In this document: in pieces, positions 35,447-46,097 of the stretch
How the letters are laid out: each line of letters begins with the position of its first letter
How positions within the stretch are numbered: the first letter of the stretch is position 1
Origin: an uncultured Verrucomicrobiota bacterium
GTDB lineage: Bacteria > Verrucomicrobiota > Kiritimatiellia > CAIVKH01
Reading direction: 5' to 3'
Assembly: GCA_937996795.1 (NCBI GenBank)
Contig: CALKUH010000017.1
Span: forward strand, 1 to 64,000
Length of the DNA: 64,000 bases
Program-made: the position numbers and the translations under genes
Notes under the pieces: generated by a model
Databases searched by the model: none
The model's input: the letters and a program-made list of their open reading frames with translations, nothing else
What the model was told of the DNA's origin: nothing

Positions 35447-36322
35447 ATGCCTCGCCTTCCACCTTGGATCCGCCTCCGCATGAATGCGGACAGCGATTTC
35501 AGCAAAGTCCACGAACTGGTCGGGGACCTCGGCCTGCACACGGTGTGCAAGAGCGCGAAGTGCCCCAACATGCACGAATGCTGGGGGCACGGAACCGCGA
35601 CCCTCATGCTGCTCGGCAACGAATGCACGCGCGCGTGCCGCTTCTGCGCCATTTCGGCGGGTCGCCCGAAGAAGCTCGATCGCGACGAGCCCCAGCGCGC
35701 GGCGGAAGCCGCCAGGCGCATGAACCTCAAGCACGTCGTGCTGACCAGCGTGGCGCGCGACGACCTGCCGGACGGCGGCGCCGGCATCTTCGCGGACACG
35801 ATCCGCGCGATCCGCGCGGAACTGCCCTCGGCCTCGGTGGAGGTCTTGATTCCCGATTTCCAAGGCGACGAGGCATCGCTCAACATCGTTTTGGAGGCGG
35901 CGCCGGATGTGATGAACCACAACCTGGAAACCGTGAAGCGTCTCCAGGCCGCCATCCGGCCCCAGGCGTCCTACGGCCGCTCGCTTTCCGTTTTGCGAGC
36001 GGCCGCCCGTTCGCCCCACGCGCCCGCGGTAAAATCCGGCGTGATGGTGGGACTTGGCGAGACGGACGAGGAATTGCTCGAGGCGATCCGCGACCTGTAC
36101 GAGGCCGGGGTCCGCCTGTTGACCATCGGGCAATACCTACAGCCCACGCGCGCGCATCGCCCGGTGATGCGCTACGTCGAACCCGAGGCCTTCGCGCGCT
36201 ACGAGGCGTATGCCCGTTCGCTCGGCTTTTTCGGCATCGCCTCCGGCCCCATGGTGCGCTCGTCGTACCGGGCGGAGGAACTGTTGCAGGCGGCGCGAGA
36301 GGCTATGTCCGCCGCCTCCTGA
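35447..36322 (+). CDS. lipA: Lipoyl synthase
   Basis: 291 residues. The auxiliary cluster cysteines are Cys34, Cys39 and Cys45 (CKSAKCPNMHEC), and the radical-SAM CxxxCxxC is Cys60, Cys64 and Cys67 (CTRACRFC). Further LipA hallmarks are VVLTSVARDDLPDGG, VEVLIPDFQGD, MNHNLETVKRL, KSGVMVGLGETDEE and the closing SGPMVRSSYRAEE with its conserved serines. It inserts two sulfurs into protein-bound octanoate. The following acyltransferase gene begins 10 bp later. Confidence 0.96.
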   Translation: MPRLPPWIRLRMNADSDFSKVHELVGDLGLHTVCKSAKCPNMHECWGHGTATLMLLGNECTRACRFCAISAGRPKKLDRDEPQRAAEAARRMNLKHVVLTSVARDDLPDGGAGIFADTIRAIRAELPSASVEVLIPDFQGDEASLNIVLEAAPDVMNHNLETVKRLQAAIRPQASYGRSLSVLRAAARSPHAPAVKSGVMVGLGETDEELLEAIRDLYEAGVRLLTIGQYLQPTRAHRPVMRYVEPEAFARYEAYARSLGFFGIASGPMVRSSYRAEELLQAAREAMSAAS

Positions 36323-36332
36323 CGGGGGCTGC

Positions 36333-37205
36333 ATGGCGTCTTATCCTTCGTATCGAGTGGCCGCGTGGTTGAGCCGGCGATTGCCCGCGCGGATGGCCTA
36401 CTGGGTCGGCTTGCGCATTGCGGACCTCTACTTTGCTTTTTCGTCGAACTCGCGTCGCGCGGTGCACCACAACCTCGCGCAAGTGCTGCGCTGGCGCGGC
36501 GTCGAGCCGGCCCGTTACGCGCTGGCGGGCCTGACGCGCAAGACCTTCCAGTACTACGGGAAATATCTGGTCGATTTCTTTCGCTGCACGCAGCTCACGG
36601 CGGAAGGCATGCGGGACGCGGTGAGCCTGGAGCATCCGGAGCGCCTGGCGTCGGCGCATGGCGCGGGTCGCGGCGTCATCATCGCGACCGCGCATCTGGG
36701 GAATTGGGAAATGGGCGCGGCAGTGTTGAAGGCGATGGGCTATTCACTGACGGCGGTGGTTGCCCCCGCGCGGCTGCCGCGTCTTGAACAACTGTTGCGG
36801 CGCCAGCGCGAGGAGCGGGGGATGCACGTCGTGCCGGTCGGACACTCCGCCCGCCACTTGTTGCGCGCGCTCAAGCGAGGGGAACTGGTCGGCTTGCTCG
36901 CGGACCGCGATTTTTCGCACGAGCAGCAGTCGGTGGAGCTCTTCGGCAAGACCGTCCACATGCCGCGCGGTCCCGCCTGGCTGGCCCTGCACAGCGGCGC
37001 GCCGATCCTGCCCGCCTTCCTGCTGCGGCAGGAGGACGACACGTTTCTGTTCCGCCTGCACGAACCGATTGTGCCGAAGCCGGGCGACGACGTGACCTCG
37101 TTGAGCCTGCGCCTGCGCGATGTCCTGCAGGAGGCGATAGGCGCCTGTCCGCACCAATGGTTCATCTTCCACGACTTCTGGGCTCCGGAGCCGGTTTCCA
37201 CATGA
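36333..37205 (+). CDS. LpxL/HtrB-type lipid A acyltransferase
   Basis: 290 residues of the LPLAT superfamily. The catalytic H(X4)E is HLGNWE (121-126), followed by LLADRDFSHEQQSVELFGK and a MPRGPAWLALHSGAPILPAF block typical of lauroyl acyltransferases. A hydrophobic N-terminus anchors it to the inner membrane. It would add a secondary acyl chain to lipid A, implying an outer membrane with LPS. ATG 36333 was chosen over the open frame upstream, which overlaps lipA. It overlaps the GT2 gene by 4 nt. Confidence 0.85.
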   Translation: MASYPSYRVAAWLSRRLPARMAYWVGLRIADLYFAFSSNSRRAVHHNLAQVLRWRGVEPARYALAGLTRKTFQYYGKYLVDFFRCTQLTAEGMRDAVSLEHPERLASAHGAGRGVIIATAHLGNWEMGAAVLKAMGYSLTAVVAPARLPRLEQLLRRQREERGMHVVPVGHSARHLLRALKRGELVGLLADRDFSHEQQSVELFGKTVHMPRGPAWLALHSGAPILPAFLLRQEDDTFLFRLHEPIVPKPGDDVTSLSLRLRDVLQEAIGACPHQWFIFHDFWAPEPVST

Positions 37206-37891
37206 CGACATCAATGGAACCCCTGCGCATCTGCGCGATCATTCCCGCCTTCCGCGAAGCGGCGCGGATCGCGCCGGTCATCGCGGGCGTGCGCGCGCAG
37301 GGATTGGCGCCGGTTGTCGTGGACGATGGATCCGGCGACGGCACGGCGGAAGCCGCCGAGGCGGCGGGTGCGGTGGTCGTGCGCCATCCCGTGAACAAGG
37401 GAAAGGGCGCGGCCTTGCAAACCGGATTTGCCTTTGCCCGCGAGCAGGGCTTTGCGTGGATCGTCACGATGGATGCCGACGGGCAGCATGCGCCGGATGA
37501 TCTGCCCGCTTTCCTGGAGGCGATCCGGCGCGGCGATGCGGAGGTCGTGGTGGGGAACCGGATGCGGGATGTCCACGACATGCCGTGGATTCGCCGCGCG
37601 ACGAACTGGATCATGAGCGCGTGGCTCAGCCGCATCATGCGGCAGCGCGTGCCCGACACGCAGTGCGGCTACCGCGCCTACCACGCGACCCTGCTGCCGC
37701 ACCTGGTCTCCAACAGCACGCATTTCGACGCCGAGTCCGAGGTGCTCATCCGGCTCGCGCGGCGCGGGTTCCGCATCGCCTCGGTGCCCATCCGCACGAT
37801 CTACGGCGACGAAAAAAGCAAAATCCGCCCCGTGCGCGACACCTTGCGATTCATCAAGATGCTGTGGCGGCTGCGCGCGACGACGCCGTGA
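37202..37891 (+). CDS. Family 2 glycosyltransferase, polyprenyl-phosphate (DPM1/GtrB-like) type
   Basis: 229 residues with no C-terminal TM pair. The GT-A fold shows IIPAFREAARIAPVIAGV, the first acidic motif VVDDGSGDGT (41-48) and the metal-binding VTMDADGQH (Asp91-Asp93), then QCGYRAYHATLL and ESEVLIRLARRGFRIASVPI. Close relatives transfer sugars to dolichyl or undecaprenyl phosphate or to lipids. It is coupled to the LpxL-like gene and lies beside a DUF368 protein and two GT-C-like proteins that could use such a lipid-linked sugar. Confidence 0.85.
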   Translation: MTTSMEPLRICAIIPAFREAARIAPVIAGVRAQGLAPVVVDDGSGDGTAEAAEAAGAVVVRHPVNKGKGAALQTGFAFAREQGFAWIVTMDADGQHAPDDLPAFLEAIRRGDAEVVVGNRMRDVHDMPWIRRATNWIMSAWLSRIMRQRVPDTQCGYRAYHATLLPHLVSNSTHFDAESEVLIRLARRGFRIASVPIRTIYGDEKSKIRPVRDTLRFIKMLWRLRATTP

Positions 37892-37906
37892 TCACCGCCG
37901 CCCGGT

Positions 37907-38860
37907 TTATTCCTTCGCCACGATCTTGTTCAGCGGATTGGCCTTCGACTGGAGATTGTCGAGGACCGTGATGATGATGAAGCCGGCGATGCACAGGCCG
38001 AGCGACAGCCAGAACTGTCCGTTGAGATCGGGCCAAACGACGGTTTCGCGGATCGGGATGATTTCCCCCTTCGGATTTGTCGCCGTCTCCAGCACCACCC
38101 GGAAGGGCCAGATTTTCCAGAGCGAACCGATCATGAACCCGACCAAGAGCGTGATGGTGACCTGACGGAATCGCTTCAAGAGCCACGTCAGCACGTGAGA
38201 GAAGGAAATGATGCCGACCACCACGCCCGCGCCGAAGGGCAGCAACGTGATCACGTCCAGCGTTTTCACCGCGTCCATCACAAACTTGTACTGGCCCAGG
38301 ATGAACAGGATGAACGACCCGGAGATGCCCGGCAGGATCATCGCCATGATGGCAATGGCCGCGCACCAGAACAAGGTCAACGGATCATTCGGCATGTTCA
38401 TCGGGACCATGCGCACGATCAGATACGCGCCGACGGCGCCGATAATACAGGTGACGATCATCGCCGGGGTCCATTTCACATGCGTGCTGACGGAGACGAT
38501 CGACGCCAGGACGAGTCCGAAAAAGAAGGCGAACAAGGGAACCGGGTGGTGCTCCAGCAGCCAGGTGATGACATGCGCGAGCGAGACAAGCGTTCCGCCG
38601 AGCCCGATGCCGAGGGCGAGCAGGAACTTCCAGTTCACATGCTCCAGCGCGTCCTTGATGCGGAAGCGCAGCAGCAGTTTGACGAAGCCCCAGTTGAACG
38701 ACTTGATCGTGGCCAGCAGTTCGTCGTAGATGCCGAGGATAAACGCCATCGTGCCCCCGGACACGCCCGGCACCACGTCAGCCGCGCCCATCGCGATGCC
38801 GACACCGGTGATGCCGAGATAATCTGAAAATGTACGTTTGGCGGGTTTCGCGTTTTCCAT
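37907..38860 (-). CDS. DUF368 family undecaprenyl-phosphate translocase homologue (PopT-like)
   Basis: 317 residues with about eight to nine TM helices. The N-terminal GVGIAMGAADVVPGVSGGTM and the repeated AIAIMAMILPGISGSFILFI are the two glycine-rich half-helix motifs of DUF368. DUF368 members were recently shown to return undecaprenyl phosphate across the inner membrane. A GGAGGAG site precedes ATG 38860, which was preferred over an upstream in-frame start. It converges on the GT2 gene and leads away from two GT-C-like genes. Confidence 0.88.
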   Translation of the reverse strand: MENAKPAKRTFSDYLGITGVGIAMGAADVVPGVSGGTMAFILGIYDELLATIKSFNWGFVKLLLRFRIKDALEHVNWKFLLALGIGLGGTLVSLAHVITWLLEHHPVPLFAFFFGLVLASIVSVSTHVKWTPAMIVTCIIGAVGAYLIVRMVPMNMPNDPLTLFWCAAIAIMAMILPGISGSFILFILGQYKFVMDAVKTLDVITLLPFGAGVVVGIISFSHVLTWLLKRFRQVTITLLVGFMIGSLWKIWPFRVVLETATNPKGEIIPIRETVVWPDLNGQFWLSLGLCIAGFIIITVLDNLQSKANPLNKIVAKE

Positions 38861-38927
38861 GGAACTCCTCCAGCAATGGCCGCGCATTCAACAACAAGGA
38901 TGCCCGGCGGCCAAGCGGAATCCGGCG

Positions 38928-41474
38928 CTACGGCAGGCGCCGCACGGTGACCGTGCGGACGGCGACGGACTCCTCGCCGGCGTAGATGAATGCGAGCAGG
39001 AAGGGCAGGTTGTTGGGGATGTCCACCTCGAAGGCGGTTTCGCGGCCCGCGGTCATCTCCGTGCGGCCGATTTCCGTGCCCTCGGGGCAGGCGGCGATCC
39101 ACTGGCCCGCCCGTCCGCTCGCGGTGTGCGTGGTCTCGGCGTCGATCTCGATGCGATAGCGACCAGGCGCGAGCGGTTGCTTGGGTCCGTAGAAGATGAG
39201 GTCGCGCCGTTCGCGCGCGGGTTTGAAGACGACCGCGTCGCGCGCGAGATCAATGTGCCCGGCGTGGAAAAAGGTTGGGGCGGGAATCTCCATGGATTCG
39301 CCCGGCTCCAGCGCATGCCATTCGCCGGCCGCCAGCTTCAGGATGTCCACCTCCACCGTGCCCTCGCCGGCCCGGAGCGCAAGCGCGACCGCAGGCACGC
39401 CGGTCCATTCGCCGGCCGGGATCTCAATCCACTGCCAGTCCTCAAACTCGACCGCCACTTCGGTCTCTCCGGCGGGCGCGCCGCCAATCAGACGTTCGGC
39501 GTGCATCGTGCCCGCGCCGCGCGCCCGCACCCACCAGCGCGACTCCGGAAGGGCGATGGCGCCCAGTGGCGCGGTTTCCAACCGTGCGGCGCCCGAGAGC
39601 CGGACATACGCGCCGGCACTCGCCGAGGGGTCCTTCACTTCGCTGGCATCGGTGCGCGCCTGGCGCTCCGCTTCGATGCGGCGCGCGGGGAAGTGAAAGA
39701 CCCAGTTGGTCGCCACCGGCTCGCGCACGGTGGCGGACGGCAGGATGCGGAAGGCCCACGTGGGTCCATCCTGTGCGATCGATTCGAGGCGGGGGTGGTT
39801 CAGCAGGCCGGCGAGGGCCGTAGCGACGGGATAGATGCTGACCTTCTCCGGGTAGAGGTCCTCGTGCAGGATGATGTGCTCGATGCCGCGCGCCCTCAGG
39901 CTGTCCAGTTGTTCGTCGGAGGCGAAGCCCTGGTTCAGCGTCCGGTAGCGCTCGAAGACATCCTGCACATATTCGAGCGGCACGAACGGCCGGTAGCCGT
40001 TGATCATCCGCACGCGATAGAGCGTGGCGTAATACTGGTAGACCGAGGTGTAGTGCGAGTCGCCGGGCCAGAGCGGCAGGACGATGGCGCGCGGCTTCCG
40101 CTCGCGCGCTTCGGCGTCCTGCGCGGCGGCGGCATACGCGGCGTTCGAGTCATCAACCAGGCTGACCAGCAGTTTGGTTTGGAAAAAATACTCGATCGCA
40201 AAACCGGCGCCGACGGCCAGCGTGATCCAGCGCGCCCGCGCGCCGAGACGTTCGCGGGCCAGTTGAAGAACCAGCGCCGTGCCCACGGCCAGCAAGGCCG
40301 GCAACACGACATAGATCTTCGCGGTCTGGCGGATCATGTCGTATTGGGGGACATACTTGCGCGCCGCCGTGAAGAGGCGTCCCTCCCACGGGCTGAACGG
40401 CCCCATCGAGAGCAGGACCACGCCGGTCGCGCCGAGCGCCATCAGCAGCATCAACAGGGCGCGGCGTCGCGCGGCGGGTTCGCGCGTGCGCGTCACATGA
40501 AGGCCCCAGGCGATCACGCCGATGGCGAGGACGCCGATGATGAGGTAGCCGAGGTAAATGTGATACGATACATCGATTTCGTGCCACGCCCAGAGCCCCT
40601 CGGATTTCGGCGAAAAGAGCGCAACTTCGCGGATCGAGCGGCCATCCGCGGCGTGCGACTTCTGGATGTGGCGCGTGCCCATCTTGGTCTGCAGGAGGGC
40701 GAGCACGCTGAGAAGCACCGTGGGTGCGAGAGCCAGCGCGAGGCGTCCATACGCCGCGGCTTTGCGCCACTCGAAGGACGTGCGCTGCGAGAAGGCGACG
40801 AGGCACCAGACGGGCACCATCAGCGCGCCGAAGAAAAACGCATGCGTATCCGTGCAACTCGCGAAAAAGACCGCGAGGCCCGCCATCCAGCCCCCGCGCA
40901 TCCGGTCGTCGCGCACCGCGCGGTCGAGTCCCAGCAGCAGGAGCGGTATGAACGTCATGCCGAAGCCCGCCGGGCTGCCGCCATAGAGCTGGATCCACTG
41001 GTACGGGAACAGGATGGCCAGCAACGCACAGACCCCGGCGATCCAGTCGTCATCGGTGTAGCGACGCGCCAGCAGCCAGGTGAACCACGCCGCGAGCCAG
41101 AGCGCGAGCAGGCTCACCGCGTTCCACGCGAACGCCTGGTTGCCGACCGCATGGAATCCGGCGAAGGCGAGGGAGTAGGGGAAATAGTAGGAGCCGGGCC
41201 GGAACCGCTCCGCGTCATCGCCGGTGTTGAACTCGTACAGGTTGTAGAAGAACGGCGTCTGGCCGGACAGGTAGTCGCTGAAAATCCACATGTAGTAGAG
41301 GAATTGCAGGTGATCGCCCGGCATCATATGGACGAGGTTGTACCGCGGATTGTCGCGCTTGCTGACGCCGACCGACAGGGCGTCATTAAACATCGCCGGC
41401 AGCGGCCACGAGACGGGCAGCCAGACGGCGAGGGTCAGGACCAGTGCGCAAAGCAGGCGTTGCCAGGATTTCAC
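38928..41474 (-). CDS. Large GT-C-like membrane protein with C-terminal beta-sandwich
   Basis: 848 residues from GTG 41474 (GGAG upstream). About ten to twelve TM helices fill the first 460 residues. The first outer loop holds MMPGDHLQFLYY, resembling the acidic loop motif of GT-C glycosyltransferases and YfhO-like proteins. The last 380 residues are soluble and beta-rich, with carbohydrate-binding-like segments (ESRWWVRARGAGTMHAERLI). It is likely to transfer sugars from a polyprenyl carrier on the outer face of the inner membrane. It follows the 671-residue GT-C gene by 21 bp and is probably co-transcribed with it. Confidence 0.6.
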   Translation of the reverse strand: MKSWQRLLCALVLTLAVWLPVSWPLPAMFNDALSVGVSKRDNPRYNLVHMMPGDHLQFLYYMWIFSDYLSGQTPFFYNLYEFNTGDDAERFRPGSYYFPYSLAFAGFHAVGNQAFAWNAVSLLALWLAAWFTWLLARRYTDDDWIAGVCALLAILFPYQWIQLYGGSPAGFGMTFIPLLLLGLDRAVRDDRMRGGWMAGLAVFFASCTDTHAFFFGALMVPVWCLVAFSQRTSFEWRKAAAYGRLALALAPTVLLSVLALLQTKMGTRHIQKSHAADGRSIREVALFSPKSEGLWAWHEIDVSYHIYLGYLIIGVLAIGVIAWGLHVTRTREPAARRRALLMLLMALGATGVVLLSMGPFSPWEGRLFTAARKYVPQYDMIRQTAKIYVVLPALLAVGTALVLQLARERLGARARWITLAVGAGFAIEYFFQTKLLVSLVDDSNAAYAAAAQDAEARERKPRAIVLPLWPGDSHYTSVYQYYATLYRVRMINGYRPFVPLEYVQDVFERYRTLNQGFASDEQLDSLRARGIEHIILHEDLYPEKVSIYPVATALAGLLNHPRLESIAQDGPTWAFRILPSATVREPVATNWVFHFPARRIEAERQARTDASEVKDPSASAGAYVRLSGAARLETAPLGAIALPESRWWVRARGAGTMHAERLIGGAPAGETEVAVEFEDWQWIEIPAGEWTGVPAVALALRAGEGTVEVDILKLAAGEWHALEPGESMEIPAPTFFHAGHIDLARDAVVFKPARERRDLIFYGPKQPLAPGRYRIEIDAETTHTASGRAGQWIAACPEGTEIGRTEMTAGRETAFEVDIPNNLPFLLAFIYAGEESVAVRTVTVRRLP

Positions 41475-41495
41475 ACAAAAACTCCGCGTCCGGGC

Positions 41496-43511
41496 CTACG
41501 TTCCGGCCGGGACGTCCTGCACATATACTTCGATTTCGCCCACGGTCCAATTCCGATGTGTGCGCGGCACGGCGATTTCGATCCGCACCCCGTCCGCGAT
41601 CTCGCCCAAGAAATGGAAGGAGCGCGTCGCGCGCCCGTAGCGCGGATGCCCCCGGGCGATCTCGAACTTGTCGAGCCCGCCGCGCTCGGCCTCCCGGGCC
41701 AGGGTCCACGCGCCGTTCCTGCGCAGCCACACGCGATACTTCGACGGCGTGTCGTCCGTGAACACGCCGTGCCAGAGTACGACGCGATTGAGCGGTTCCG
41801 GCGCGTCCCAGGTTGCCGTCATCCATTCGCTGCCGTTCATCGTGTTTGTTGTCGTCCAGACGCTGTGCGCTTGTCCATCGTTGGCCAGCGCGACATCGGT
41901 GCGTCCCGGGGATGCGTCCACGGTGAGGCGCGCGGGCGAAAGGCGTGTGCCGTCGGGGCGCGGCGGGTCCGGGATGAAGTTATGGAAAATACGGAACACC
42001 CCCGCCGTGGCCACGGAGCAGCGCACCCCCATGTCGCGCTGGTGCCGTTCGAACGTGCGCGCCCGCAATCCGCGCGTGCGGTCGTTCAGCACATAGGCGA
42101 TGCGCGGCCCGGCCCAGACATCCTCCAGAAACGGATAGGGCCAGTGCGGGAACCGCTCGTTGTACGGCTGCGCGCTTGCGATCTCCCGTCCGGATTGAAA
42201 GGCGATGCGGTAGGCCACGCCATAGGACGCGACCGTGTGGCGGATGCCGTTTTCGCGCAGCCATTCCAGCGCAGGCGCGAGGTCGGGCACACCGGCGCGC
42301 TGGTGGGCGAAATCCGGGGTGCGCCATTCGCGGATGAGGCGCGCGGAGGACCACGTATTGAGCGCCAGCAGCGCCGCGGCCACGGCGTAGATCGCGACAC
42401 GGAGTCCGCGCCGTCCCCCCGCGAGGTCACCGAGGAGGAACGGAACCGCAAGGGCGGCGGGCAGCAGATAGCGATAGCTGGTGCTGTCCGCGCGCGTGCT
42501 CGCCGAGAAGGCGAGCAAATTCAGGATCAACACCGCGAGCCACGCGTCGGACAGGCCGATGGACCCGCGGACGACACGGCGCGCGCTTTTCGCGAACTGC
42601 GCGAGCAGCAAGGCGGCGATCAGGGCGACAACCAGCAGGCGCACGCCGTCAAACGGCCCGGGAAGGGCATCCGTACCCGGGAAGGGCACCACGCGCCAGC
42701 CGAGGATGTCCGGCAGCGTGTACGGAAGCGCCATATCGAAAAGGCGCTTCGGAATCTCCGTCAGCGAGGCGAGCGACTCCACGGATTGATGCGCGCCCGG
42801 AAAGCGCCAGCGCGCGAGAAGATACGGCGCGAGGCCGGCGGACAGGCCGACGGCATAAACGCCTGCGCGTTCGAGCAGCGCCCCGCGGGGCGTGAGCCGG
42901 AGTGCGAGCAGCAGGGCGGGCAGCGCGAAGACGACGATGAGTTGGTGGCTGCTGAAGCAGAGGCCTGCGGCGATTCCGTGGACCAGCATCCACACCCATC
43001 CGCGCGATGCGCGCGCGGTGTGGTCGGCGCAGGTGAGCAGCAGCGCGCCGCCAAAGAGCAGGGCGGCGTACCCCGGCATGGAGTAGGCGCTCTGGATCAT
43101 CAGGACGTAGCTCGAGGGCAGGAGCAGCAGCGCCGCGCCCACGAGGCGTCCGTGCGGCGAGTCGGTCTGCCGGAACAACAGTCGCAGGAGCAACCCCAGC
43201 GTCGCGGCGTGCAGCAGGAACGGCAGCATCCGGGCGCCGGCCGCGTTGTCCGGAAGAAACGGGAGCAGCGGCGCGATGGCGAATGATTCGATGGGGAAGA
43301 GATACGGTTGCGCGAGGAAAAGCAGGGGCAGATCGCCGGCGCGGATCTGCTGCGCGAGCAGCATCAGGACGCTCTCATCGGAACTCGGTTGGAGCGTGGA
43401 GACGCTGATGCCAAAGAAGAACAGGCGCAGCAACACGCCCGCCACGGCGAGGAGGAAAAGCGCAGCCGTGGCGCGGCGTAGGAATGGGCTGTTGGAAGCC
43501 GGATCTGACAT
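41496..43511 (-). CDS. GT-C glycosyltransferase (PMT/ArnT-like) with C-terminal discoidin-like domain
   Basis: 671 residues. TM1 (ATAALFLLAVAGVLLRLFFF) is followed by the GT-C acidic loop with PSSDESVLMLL, then about ten further helices to residue 420. The periplasmic C-terminus contains WMTATWDAPEPLNRVVLW and a galactose-binding/F5-8C-like pattern. It should use a lipid-linked sugar to modify a glycan or protein in the periplasm. ATG 43511 gives a clean cytoplasmic N-terminus; TAGCAT lies 8 nt upstream. Confidence 0.65.
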   Translation of the reverse strand: MSDPASNSPFLRRATAALFLLAVAGVLLRLFFFGISVSTLQPSSDESVLMLLAQQIRAGDLPLLFLAQPYLFPIESFAIAPLLPFLPDNAAGARMLPFLLHAATLGLLLRLLFRQTDSPHGRLVGAALLLLPSSYVLMIQSAYSMPGYAALLFGGALLLTCADHTARASRGWVWMLVHGIAAGLCFSSHQLIVVFALPALLLALRLTPRGALLERAGVYAVGLSAGLAPYLLARWRFPGAHQSVESLASLTEIPKRLFDMALPYTLPDILGWRVVPFPGTDALPGPFDGVRLLVVALIAALLLAQFAKSARRVVRGSIGLSDAWLAVLILNLLAFSASTRADSTSYRYLLPAALAVPFLLGDLAGGRRGLRVAIYAVAAALLALNTWSSARLIREWRTPDFAHQRAGVPDLAPALEWLRENGIRHTVASYGVAYRIAFQSGREIASAQPYNERFPHWPYPFLEDVWAGPRIAYVLNDRTRGLRARTFERHQRDMGVRCSVATAGVFRIFHNFIPDPPRPDGTRLSPARLTVDASPGRTDVALANDGQAHSVWTTTNTMNGSEWMTATWDAPEPLNRVVLWHGVFTDDTPSKYRVWLRRNGAWTLAREAERGGLDKFEIARGHPRYGRATRSFHFLGEIADGVRIEIAVPRTHRNWTVGEIEVYVQDVPAGT

Positions 43512-43554
43512 CGGCGCACATGCTACGTGACGCCGGGCCTCCTGTCGTGAGTTA

Positions 43555-44352
43555 TTATGTAGAAAGATGCTGTCGCAACGAGGGCAGGCGCAGCTCGATC
43601 GGGGCGATGTGCACGCGGGGATCGACCATGCGCTGGTCGTAGACGAAGTCTTCCGAGGGCTCGACACGCCAGTGGCCGCCGTGCAGGACATTGAGGGCCG
43701 ATGCAATTTCAAAGAAGGACCAGCGGCTGTTCGCATTGACGTGATACAAACCGGCCGGTTTCGCGAGCAGGTCCAGCAGCGCCGCCGCGGTGTCGGGCAG
43801 GAACGAGGTGGCGGGCAGCCACTTCGTGCTCGCGCGGATCACGCCCTCCGTCCGCATCTTCTCCGCGAAAAACACCAGCATGTTGTTTCCCGTGGCGCGC
43901 TCGCCGATCTGCCAGCCGATCCGTGCGACCCGTGAGTCCGGGTTCGCGGCCCGCGCCGCGTGCTCGCCCTGCAGCTTTTCAAACCCGTAGCCGCCCGTTG
44001 CGTCAGGTTCCGACTCCGGCGTGAACGGCCCCTTCGCGTTGTCCGAAAACACCATCACCGTGCTGATATACAGGAAGGGGATACCGCGCTCCGCCGCCGC
44101 GCGCGCGAGGCGGGCCGTCCAGTCGATGTTCACCAGCCGCCCTTCGTCGGGCCGCCCTGTGCCCGTCGACGGCACGGCGGCATGAATCAGCGCGTCCGGC
44201 GCGATGCGATCCAGATACGCGGTGAGCCCCGTAGCGTCATCCGGCGCGCACGCCGCGCGATCCCACGGCGTGAACCCATCCCCGCGCCCCGAGGCCGCCG
44301 CCCGCAGCGCCGTTCCCAGCGTTCCGTTCCCCCCCGTAACCAGCAGGTGCAT
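43555..44352 (-). CDS. RmlD-like extended SDR (dTDP-4-dehydrorhamnose reductase family)
   Basis: 265 residues. The N-terminal LLVTGGNGTLGTALRAA is the NAD(P) site, followed by DALIHAAVPS, FLYISTVMVFSD and the catalytic GYGFEKLQGE (Tyr-x3-Lys), then YHVNANSRWSFFEIAS typical of RmlD. It probably reduces a nucleotide-sugar keto group or is a related epimerase. It faces pgi, and their shared 100-bp intergenic region holds three copies of the palindrome TTTRCA-N5-TGYAAA. TACGTT ends 6 nt before the ATG. Confidence 0.78.
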   Translation of the reverse strand: MHLLVTGGNGTLGTALRAAASGRGDGFTPWDRAACAPDDATGLTAYLDRIAPDALIHAAVPSTGTGRPDEGRLVNIDWTARLARAAAERGIPFLYISTVMVFSDNAKGPFTPESEPDATGGYGFEKLQGEHAARAANPDSRVARIGWQIGERATGNNMLVFFAEKMRTEGVIRASTKWLPATSFLPDTAAALLDLLAKPAGLYHVNANSRWSFFEIASALNVLHGGHWRVEPSEDFVYDQRMVDPRVHIAPIELRLPSLRQHLST

Positions 44353-44375
44353 GCGGGGAACGTATCACACGCAAA

Positions 44376-44440
44376 TTTACAACGCCTGTAAAAACTGTTT
44401 CCGCGCGCGTGCAACGTCTGTAAATTGCAGAGCCTGCAAA
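44376..44440. repeat. Group of three palindromes, locus B (between the SDR gene and pgi)
   Basis: TTTACAACGCCTGTAAA (44376-44392) is a perfect palindrome. Its neighbour at 44408-44424 is the reverse complement of the locus A and C core, and ATTGCAGAGCCTGCAAA (44424-44440) is a third member. Centres lie 32 and 16 bp apart. This suggests an operator array controlling either or both divergent genes. Confidence 0.7.
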
Positions 44441-44452
44441 AAGGAATCCGTC

Positions 44453-46063
<1,611 letters not shown>

Positions 46064-46072
<9 letters not shown>

Positions 46073-46091
46073 TCGTTCCTCCTGCTACACT
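46064..46091 (+). promoter_or_regulatory. Predicted leaderless promoter of the LuxR/MalT-type regulator
   Basis: TTGCGG (46064-46069), 16 nt and TACACT (46086-46091) are followed by GAAGGC and ATG 46098. The -35 overlaps the end of pgi. Confidence 0.5.
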
Positions 46092-46097
46092 GAAGGC

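Noticed and set aside
38838..43286. Very long open frame on the plus strand opposite the two GT-C-like genes
   Set aside because: High-GC codon bias leaves the antisense frame free of stops. The translation is a low-complexity Arg/Glu/Gly mix with no domain, while the minus strand encodes clear TM proteins.
44376..44440. dif or phage attachment site
   Set aside because: The arms do not match the 11-6-11 Xer pattern, and three copies at different spacing speak against a single recombination site.
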